A stretch of 64,000 nucleotides of DNA from Bimuria novae-zelandiae CBS 107.79. Lineage: Eukaryota > Ascomycota > Dothideomycetes > Pleosporales > Didymosphaeriaceae. The stretch is taken from the NCBI GenBank assembly GCA_010015655.1, contig ML976770.1, forward strand, positions 62,015 to 126,014, in the 5' to 3' direction. The notes under the pieces were generated by a model. It did no database searches. It was not told where the DNA came from and was given only the letters and a program-made list of their open reading frames with translations. Positions 56,033-64,000 of this stretch are shown one piece after another (position 1 is the first letter of the stretch; every line of letters begins with the position of its first letter). Position numbers and translations under genes: made by a program.

Positions 56033-58351
56033 ATGGCGACGGTAACGGAGCAAGTGGGTGAAGTGCTCCTTGGCACCACCGATGCGCCGCAGCTGTCCGG
56101 CGTCATGCGCCAGACCTTCTTCAAACACGCCGAAAAGGATGAGGCAGACCATTACTATCTGGACGAGAAGAGCTTCATCGACGCCGTCGCGCCTGAGAGC
56201 GAAGACTACGTGAATATGCCCTCTGAGACGTGTCAAGTGTATTGGAGCTGACCGTGGGCGAAATCTAGCACAAAATCAAGCGCTACCAGTATGGTATCCT
56301 CTTCTACGTCGCAGATCGCGAACAAAAGGGCAAAGTGACCCTCCAAGACTGGGCCGTATTCCAGAACTTGCTCGCGAAACCAGACGCCGAGTACGAAGTC
56401 ATCTTCCGCTTCTTCGACCGCGACCGCTCCGGCTACATTGACTTTGACGAGTTCTATGAGACATGGAAGGCGCACAAGGGCGAGGACAGCCTCCCGTTCA
56501 ACTGGCATGGAGACTGGGCGACGCTGTACATCGGCTCGAAGGACAAGCGGCATATCATGACCTATCCGCAGTTCGCGCAGATGCTTCGCGGTCTGCAGGG
56601 CGAGCGCGTCCGACAGGCCTTTGTGCATTTCGACAAGAACAAGGACGGTTTCATCGAGCCTGAAGAGTTTCAGCGCATCATCCGCGAGACCGCTGCTCAC
56701 AAGCTGTCCGACTACCTCTTAGAAAACCTCCCGACCCTTTGCAACATCGCGGCGGGGAGCAAGATCTCGTATGCCAATGTACGCGCTTTCCAAAACATCA
56801 TCCAGCAGATGGATATGGTGGAATTGATCGTCCGGAATGCGACGACCAAGAGTGCCGATGGCAAGATTACCCGCACAGATTTCCTCAATGAAGCCTCCAG
56901 AATCAGCCGCTTCAATTTGTACACCCCTATGGAGGCGGACATTCTCTTCCACTTCGCTGGTTTGGACGAGCCGTCAGGCCGACTAGGCCTTCGAGACTTT
57001 GCTCGCGTTCTGGATCCATCCTGGCACACTGCGTATACACTCGGCGCGGATCGAATAGCGGACATCGGTCAAAAAGCCTTTGCCGGTTCCAAGAGTCTCC
57101 TACACGACGTTTTGGAATCGGTGCACCACTTTGCGCTCGGTTCGCTGGCGGGAGCCTTCGGTGCTTTCATGGTGTACCCGATTGATCTTGTCAAGACGCG
57201 TATGCAGAACCAGAGAAGTTCGGGCGTGGGACATGTGCTGTACAAGAACTCGCTAGATTGCGCAAAGAAGGTCATCAAGAACGAAGGCTTCAAAGGACTA
57301 TACTCTGGTGTTCTGCCTCAGCTTGTCGGTGTGGCTCCCGAGAAGGCCATCAAGTTGACGGTCAACGATTTGGTGCGCGGCAAATTCACAGATAAGGCGA
57401 CGGGCAACATCTGGTGGGGTTGGGAGCTTATAGCAGGTGGTTCAGCTGGTGCCTGCCAAGTGGTAATATATCCCTGCATTAGCGATGCGGATGCACTGCG
57501 AGACGCTAATTGCAATGCTGCAGGTCTTTACGAACCCTCTCGAGATTGTCAAGATCCGATTGCAAGTGCAGGGAGAACTGGCAAAGTCTGCAGACGTCCC
57601 AAGACGTTCAGCCATGTGGATTGTCCGCAATTTGGGTCTCGTTGGGTTGTACAAGGGTGCTACTGCGTGTCTGCTGCGCGATGGTGAGCTTATTTCTTAT
57701 CACGGCCATTATACCAATATCAGCTGCTGACAATCTATAGTTCCATTCTCGGCGATTTATTTCCCCTCCTATAGCCACTTGAAGAGGGACTTCTTCGGCG
57801 AGAGCCCGCAAAAGTCGCTTGGTGTCCTACAGATGCTAACGGCCGGTGCCATTGCCGGTATGCCTGCAGCCTACTTGACGACTCCATGCGATGTCATCAA
57901 AACGAGACTGCAGGTCGAGGCGCGGAAGGGCGAGGCTACCTACACAGGTCTTCGGCACGCGGCTCAAACGATCTGGCGAGAGGAGGGGTTCAAGGCCTTC
58001 TTCAAGGGTGGACCGGCCCGTATTATGCGATCATCACCCCAGTTCGGCTTCACCCTTGCCGGCTACGAGGTTCTTCAACGGTACGTAAACAGACTAGCTT
58101 ACCGGAAGAGTATCTAATGTGTTCGCAGAGCATTACCTATGCCAGGCTCACACGCCAACGAGGGCCCCAGCGGCCACGTCGAGCCCGGAGTTGGGCTAGC
58201 GGAAGCGAAGGCACCGCTGCCGTACCTGCGCAGTCGCAACGCGCTCAAGGTCATCCTCGACCTGGACGAGAACTTTGGGCGGCCGCGACTGCCCAGGGGC
58301 CAGAAGTTCACGGGCATCCCGGGCTTCGGGCGTAAGTCACAGGAGTCGTGA
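56033..58351 (+). CDS. AGC1: Mitochondrial aspartate/glutamate carrier with EF-hands
   Basis: This inner-membrane carrier exchanges matrix aspartate for cytosolic glutamate in the malate-aspartate shuttle. Five exons (56033-56209, 56269-57462, 57524-57683, 57741-58080, 58129-58351) join in frame into 697 residues. The N-terminal half has EF-hand repeats facing the intermembrane space; good loops are [12 protein letters not shown] and [12 protein letters not shown]. The helix [20 protein letters not shown] precedes three mitochondrial carrier repeats with signatures [26 protein letters not shown] and [13 protein letters not shown]. The C-terminal tail (about 75 residues) is conserved in fungal and animal AGC proteins ([15 protein letters not shown]). 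EF-hands make it calcium-sensitive in animals. S. cerevisiae Agc1 lacks them, so this is the longer, filamentous-fungal form. Confidence 0.97.
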
Positions 58352-60271
58352 TGCTCGCGTTGCATGCGCAAGAAAAGAGGGGAAGTGCGTTGGGGTGCAG
58401 CAGAGGGGTAAAATGGCATTGGACGGATTTCTCGCATGAGGAACGCCTGCATCACGGTTCCAGCCAATTGTTTTTGTTTTTGGCGTGCGTTCACCTGCGA
58501 GGGTCGCGGGCCTGTCAATTCAGTTCAGTCAGCCGCACTGGGTGGGGGCGTCCGGGCAGGCTTGCCCTTCTTGGGACGGCAGCTTGCATTGCATGCATGC
58601 ACATAGAGGCGTCGGTGGTCAGCCTGCCGAGGATTGTTGCGGGACCCAAGTGTACGATAGGCGGGAGCAGACGGGCGGTAGCGGTTGGTTGCTGCGGGTG
58701 AGGGTGCTGCGGCGGGTGAAAAGAGAGAATGTGCGCAGTGCATTGCATGTGCTCCGGTGTCTTGCAGCTTTTTGCTATTCGAGGCATGGCAGGTACATAG
58801 GAACAGGTAGACGGGGCGGTTTAATATATTCGACCTGCTATTCCTAGTGGCCACTAGCCCTGTTTGGGCGGCGTGCGGGGTCGCTGCGATGTTGGAGGAG
58901 GCCTGGAGGAGGGCGTCCTCCCGTGCAATTGCGGCGAGGAGGGGACAAGAGGGCACGACCATCTCGGTGATGCGCTCTACAAACTCTTTCAAAATTGTAG
59001 GCGCGTGTGGCAAAGCTGGTTGTGCGGCACAGCAAAAAGGCAGTAGTGTGGAGAGGGTGACAGCGCCCACTTGTTGCCCATGGGCAGCCGTCTGGCTTGG
59101 CCCGCGTCGGTTCGGGGCCTGGAGCAACCCCAAGACCCTTTTGGCGGAGGGAGAATCAGGGCCGTGCAGCGGTGGTTGGTGACTTAGCGACGCCTTGTCC
59201 TCGAATGAGGCTGATGGAGCCTCCAAGAGTGTGTGCCAGAATCCAGTCAGCCGTGAGAGAGCTCCCGCTGCGCCTCTGACCCTGTGAGGAAGCGTGCTGA
59301 TGGATCCCTTTCCCTCTCCTCCAGCACCATCTCGTCCCCAGCGCAGCGAGGCAGGATAATTGAGCGAGCCAGCGCGCGACGCAGCCGACCACGCACCCAC
59401 TCAACCAGCCAGCAGCCGTCTCACCAGTATCCGGCGTCTGCGGCTCCAGCAATAGGCACCAACCCCACCGTGCACTGCTTGAGGTGCTCCCGCAGCACGC
59501 GCAGCTCCAAACGAAACATCGCGCCCGTTTCCTGGCCCATTCCTCGTCGTCGTGGAGCGCAGCGGCCACGCGCGCCCCCTGAGATCGTCTCCCCATGCGT
59601 TCATCGAACCAGTGCCTTGGTTTCTGACATTCGCATTGACGTATGCTTCGCGATCGGCGTCCCGTCCGTCTCCACTGCTTGAGGCTGAACGCTTCGAGTT
59701 GCACCTCGGGTACGTCTCCACCGCGCAGAGCCGCATCCCGCCAATTCCAGTTAATTTCCCTGCTTTCTACCTCTTCACATGACCATCCGTTTTGTTTTTC
59801 TTGATCATTTTCGTCTTTGATGTTTGCACACTGATCAGGGCGTAAGCCGCCATCGCAACTTCCTGTTCCGGCTACCTGTCGTTTGGAAGGAGAAATATCT
59901 CCGTTTGCTCTTGGTGGCAGCCTTGCCCACTATACTTTCATTCAGTCTGTGGGCTTCCTTGGCCACGTCTTCTACCTTGTCCATGGGTGCTGCACACTTC
60001 GAAAGTTCGTTTCCACCCCCTCATGGGATAATTCCGCCGCTCGGTGTATTCATGTGCCTGCGCTAACCAGCCTCAGACCTCACTGGCGCGTGCTTCTACG
60101 ACATCCTCTGCGCTGCTCTAGCCTTGGGCCGATAACTTGCAGTTTCGACTGTCTCGCTCCATTTACCCATTCACAGCGTGGGGGCCAGCGACACCTTTAG
60201 GCCTACTGTCGACCCTGCCCGCTCTCCCTGACCGAGGCTACGCTCCGCAGTGGTAGCCAGTCAGGCACCGT
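58352..60271. other. Long intergenic and probable 5' UTR of the zinc-finger gene
   Basis: Nearly 2 kb without a supported gene. Several long minus-strand frames (for example 58525-59400) are only the shadow of biased composition. Fungal transcription-factor genes often have long leaders, so part of it is probably transcribed with the next gene. Confidence 0.45.
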
Positions 60272-62151
60272 ATGTCCGCCAACTACGATTCCGACGACGC
60301 CTTCCCCAAATCGCCAGGCCTTGAACGTGTCCAACCCCGCGCCACTCCTTCCCTGTCGCCGCCTCCCATAGTGACCCACCACGTGCCTCTTTGTACTACC
60401 CCCTCCCCGAACGTTAGTTCTCCTACTTCTTCTAGACGTCGTAAGAAGTCTAATCGGAGAAAGACCCGTCCGAGCCAAGGCGATTTCGTCCTGATCAGGG
60501 TCATGGATCCGAATCAGCCCGACATTGCGCGGCAGGTGTGTGAGCGGCCCCTGAACCCAAACTCAGACTCCGGGTCTGACGTCGACGATGAGGAGATGGT
60601 GAGTAGAAGTCCTACCGAGCCTCTGGAACGTTCGAGCTCCCAAGTCAAGACCGATGTGGAACTGTCGAACGTGGCGCAGAGGGCACTCGATGCATCAAGC
60701 CCGCATACATTTGCGAAGCCGCTGCCCATACATCGGGACTCGGTCGTTGAGCCTGATGGTCATGACGCGAGTGCCCTACGGAAATCCAGCTTTGCGTCAC
60801 AAACAACTGAATCGTCGACCAATGGTTCACTGCTCTCGGTAGGCGATGCGCTCGCCAGAGGACGGACGCTGAGTCTTTCCACCACCCCATCTCCAGCCAC
60901 CGAAGAGCGGAACGGGACGACCACCAACGGCCACGGAAAGAGCGGGTCATCCGGAAGGACGCCCGACCTTCATGGCCTATCCATACCATCTCGAAACGGC
61001 TCACCAAGCCAGAAGCTCCCAGCCCTCCAGACACCCCAGTCCCCTCCTCGAGACGGCCAAGGAAAATCTCCCAATTCCCAAACCCAACAACTCCCAGGCT
61101 TCAGACACTTCAGCGAGCTAGCCGACAGCGCGATCCAAGAGCAGGAAACACGGGCAAATAGCATCGCACACCGCCAATCCATCTCCTCAACCGGCCAATC
61201 CCCCACCTCAGTCGGCCGCCAACTCTCCATCACCTCGCTCTCCCCCCACAGCGCGACCTCCCCTGGCGGAGACCCCCAGTTCCAGACCCGCGACCCCTTC
61301 CTCCGATCGGGCCAACATCTCACGCTCTTCTCAACCCGGAGACCATCGCAGGCCTCGGATTCCGGGCCGTACTCTGCGACGACGCTGAATTCCGCGACGA
61401 CGGAGCACAGCTACCAAAGTTCTGAGGGTGTGAGTCCCGGCACGGACGTGCGCGGCGGCCCGGGCGGCCCGGGAGGGAGACTGAGTATTGATGGCGCGCT
61501 CGCGTCGCGCACGTTGCCGCCGCCCGTGGGCCCGGGGATTCAGCATGTTTCTAGTCACGGGAGTGGTGGGTTTAAGTGTGACTATGCGGGGTGTACGGCT
61601 TTACCTTTTCAGACGCAGTATCTGCTCAAGTACGTATACCCTCCCTTCATATAGGATATCTCACTGTTGAGTGTTAGGCTGGTGCTAACGGGTGTGTAGC
61701 TCCCACGCAAACGTCCACTCCCAATCGCGCCCGCACTACTGCTCCGTCGCCGGCTGCCCCCGCGCCGAAGGTGGCAAGGGCTTCAAGCGCAAGAACGAAA
61801 TGATCCGCCATGGTCTCGTGCATCAGTCGCCCGGGTATGTGTGTCCGTTTTGTCCAGATAGAGAACATAAGTACCCACGGCCGGATAATTTGCAGAGGTA
61901 TGTTGCTCCTCCCTTTCTTCCACGTGCAATCTTGTGAGACGAAGAGGGAAGTGGGAATGGTGCTGATGAGTGCTAGACATGTACGCGTTCACCACGTCGA
62001 CAAGGACAAAGACGATCCCCAGCTCCGCGAGGTCTTGGCGCAGAGACCGGAGGGCGGGAGCAGAGGGAGGAGGAGGAGGGTTAGTGATGTTTGTCTCCCT
62101 TCCACTTGCTCAGTATCTCCATGACTAACTGGGTGTAGATATCGTCATGAT
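60272..62151 (+). CDS. C2H2 zinc-finger transcription factor
   Basis: This is a predicted nuclear DNA-binding protein. Exon 1 (60272-61629) encodes about 450 disordered residues, rich in serine, proline, threonine and glutamine, with a basic patch (SSRRRKKSNRRKTRPSQ) that may be a nuclear signal. Exons 2 (61700-61897) and 3 (from 61977) complete the fingers: FKCDYAGCTALPFQTQYLLN with SHANVHSQSRPH, then HYCSVAGCPRAEGGKGFKRK with EMIRHGLVH, then YVCPFCPDREHKYPRPDNLQ with RHVRVHH. The three finger-like units are split by introns, so a single ORF would show only fragments. After RRRR the reading either stops at 62122-62124 or, with an intron with GTTAGT donor and CTAAC branch point, at 62149-62151. 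Both give a similar short C-terminus. The target genes are unknown. Confidence 0.88.
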
Positions 62152-63806
62152 GCCCTTCTGGAGGTTGGAAGGGGCGTTTTGGGGTTGTCGACTTCGGTCA
62201 CGGATGGTTTGATGTTTTTTCAGTCATGATGTTTGTTTTCTGAGTGTGCGAGCATGCCAGCGAGCGATGTGCGCTTCGAGCTGTTTAGGCGTTCCGGCCA
62301 GTGGGCACAGAGATGTCCGGGCGTTATGGCTTACGGCTTACACTTCCCTCCTTTCCCTTCTCTGATCTAGGTTGTAATTCTTCCTTGAATCCTTTTTCAA
62401 TATCGTATTCTTACCTGGATCTGAACGGCGGGCTTGGACGTTTGGAGGCTTGAACTATGGGGTTTCTGTCACTACTTGGCTAGACTAGGGGATTGGCATG
62501 GACATGGGGATGGACACTCGACACGTGTGCCTGGTCGCGCGAGGGCGGCTTGGCTTTTAGCCTTGAAATTCGGATTCGGATGAGATATACCACTGCCTTT
62601 CTGGGGGACGGAAAGTTCGGGATATATATACCGCAGAAGGGAATCCAAACTCGATGTGAAGGAAAGTTTTTTCGACCATGTGCCTTCTCTCTCTAATGGC
62701 CTGCTACGTTCCGCGTGAGACAGTGAAATTAATATACGAAACTAATATACGAAACAACTTTGGAGCTTCGCGAGCTTCGTGGAGCCGCGGTAGAACGCGT
62801 AAAAAGACCTCAATTTGTGCCGAACAGCTTGTTGATACTAATGTACGAAACTTATATACAGAACCTACCTCCTCTAGTGCCCTCGTTTCCGCGGTCTCCC
62901 AGACAGGAACCGGGTTGAAGTTCTCGAGCGCATTGTCGCCTCTGGTAGTCGTCTAGGTGCTCGGCCCTCTGCGCGTGAGTAGGCGGAGGTTGGGACGTCC
63001 GGCTTTGTTGGGCTTTTAATAGGGGAGTAGCGTTATGGAGCGAGGAGGGTGGTATTTGGAGGGAGGGAGGTGGTATGGCAGAATGTGGAACTGGAAATGG
63101 ACGCGGTGGATAAGTAGTCTGGGAATTATTTGTAAATAGGGCATAACTTGCGGCATGTAATTTCTCTCGCAGTTGTTTATCACTGGATTGGTTTAGGAAG
63201 ATGCGGCAAGGCGTTCTTAAAGACTCGTTGAGCCCTGTTGAGAATGCTATTGATACTGCTACGAGGGGAATTGGTTCTACCTAGGGGATGGAAGTTTGTT
63301 GGTAAAGAGGGAAATGTTAGCGTGGTTGTTCATGGAACTGCAAAGGGTGGGGGTTGAATTAGTGTAGTTGGTTTAGCGACTATGTCCGCGCAGCAGGTCA
63401 AGGCCGCGATCTATTCGGATGTAGTCTGGACATCATATTTGACAAGGACGTTTACTACGCCCTTGCCTGATAACGAGGATGCGTGACTGTAGCGGCTTTG
63501 GCGTGGCTGAAGCAATGAATGGGAGAAAGGAGTTGGTTGTGTATTAGGATTCTGGTATTGGTTTACCAGTCTTTTGCGCCTGTTCTCTGCCGCAAAGGTT
63601 CTAGAGAGGTGTAATCGTGGACAGGTTTTAGTATGGAGGTGTAGCGTAGGCAGGGTCCGTGGGATGCGCAAAAGGACGGCACCCTTCGCATTCCGTATAT
63701 GTATGACTGGATGAGATCGCGACTGAGAGAGCGGCTTTTCCGGGGTTTAGTATGTCGCAGAGAAGCAGGCTCTCTCTCTTGCTCAGTGCTCTGAGCCCCT
63801 CTCGCG
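62152..63806. other. Intergenic with short repeated words
   Basis: No supported gene. At 62729-62758 and 62838-62860 the plus strand repeats variants of CTAATATACGAAAC, and around 62767 there is a small inverted repeat (GCTTCGCGAGCTTCG). The function is unknown. Confidence 0.4.
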
Positions 63807-64000
63807 ATGGACCATTTCATTCCTGACGTTTGCGAAACCAAGGCCACACCACGTGCGAAGAAAATTTATCCGAGCGCCAGAGAAGCCATCATCATTGGCG
63901 GCGCTGGTTTGAATGTGGGTGGTTCATGAGTATGGTTGGTTGGCGAACAAGTAACCACGGTTCAGCATTCAATGGAGGTGTTGCCAGGTTCACCACGGCG
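63807..64000 (+). CDS. 5' part of a gene cut by the window end
   Basis: From ATG at 63807 a frame encodes MDHFIPDVCETKATPRAKKI and YPSAREAIIIGGA. A 59-nt intron (63907-63965) then leads in frame to AFNGGVARFTTA, where the window ends. The composition is protein-like and the segment REAIIIGGAAFNGGVARF might be a nucleotide-binding turn. The donor (GTTTGA) is weak, so the exact splice is uncertain. The frame as read without splicing stops after 41 residues. Confidence 0.45.

Noticed and set aside
58525..59400. 291-codon minus-strand frame between the AGC carrier and the zinc-finger gene
   Set aside because: No domain, membrane segment or usable intron signals; the composition is dominated by alanine, proline, serine and arginine, as expected of chance frames in GC-rich DNA.

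Overview
This window looks like nuclear DNA of a filamentous ascomycete, most likely a Dothideomycete. Genes carry 45-130 nt GT-AG introns with CTAAC/CTGAC-type branch points, there are no operons, intergenic spaces are 0.2-2 kb, and the proteins are fungal in type (Atg28-like, LovD-like hydrolase, multi-pass fungal membrane family, GH43 xylosidase). An assembly gap of 45 N lies at 16121-16165. I rebuilt exon structures by hand, and reading frame was kept across every junction in the genes called intact.

Left part (1-10.9 kb), accessory: an unrecognised coding stretch on the minus strand (732-2396) with an in-frame TGA and a frameshift; an intact RBR ubiquitin ligase (3619-5291); a small two-exon gene (about 6479-6988); and a seven-exon membrane-protein gene (7539-9844) that has an in-frame TAG and a frameshift.

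Middle-left (10.9-30 kb), mostly housekeeping: GH43 beta-xylosidase; SPOUT-type RNA methyltransferase; a MITE-like inverted-repeat element in a divergent promoter; a small one-TM protein; coatomer gamma (SEC21) head-to-head with lipoyl synthase (LIP5); an EI24/RRT8-like membrane protein with an in-frame TAG at codon 15; a glycine/serine-rich hydrophilic repeat protein; sorting nexin Snx3; and a sodium:solute symporter of the DUR3 type.

Mobile-element island (30-35 kb): a 1207-bp TRIM-like Copia-type retroelement with identical 119-bp LTRs, a 5-bp target-site duplication, a half-tRNA-iMet primer site and only a Gag remnant. A beta-lactamase/transesterase pseudogene with an internal deletion lies next to it.

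Right part (35-64 kb): ribosomal protein S2 head-to-head with an Atg28-like coiled-coil protein; an acidic, asparagine-repeat protein encoded by a long AAC microsatellite; a fungal 7TM receptor; a second repeat-rich gap (41.5-45.6 kb) with a Tc1/mariner transposase relic and a tandem duplication; the bromodomain AAA ATPase Yta7/ATAD2; a mitochondrial two-TM protein head-to-head with the pyruvate dehydrogenase E3-binding protein (PDX1); the EF-hand aspartate/glutamate carrier; a C2H2 zinc-finger factor; and the 5' end of one more gene at the right edge.

Functional links: LIP5 makes the lipoyl group that PDX1 carries, and PDX1, the 52.5-kb protein and the AGC carrier are all mitochondrial. SEC21 and SNX3 are both trafficking factors. 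I see no biosynthetic cluster, and no clearly new multi-gene system. The most unusual items are the miniature LTR element, the three in-frame stop codons in otherwise well-preserved reading frames, and the poly-asparagine microsatellite gene.
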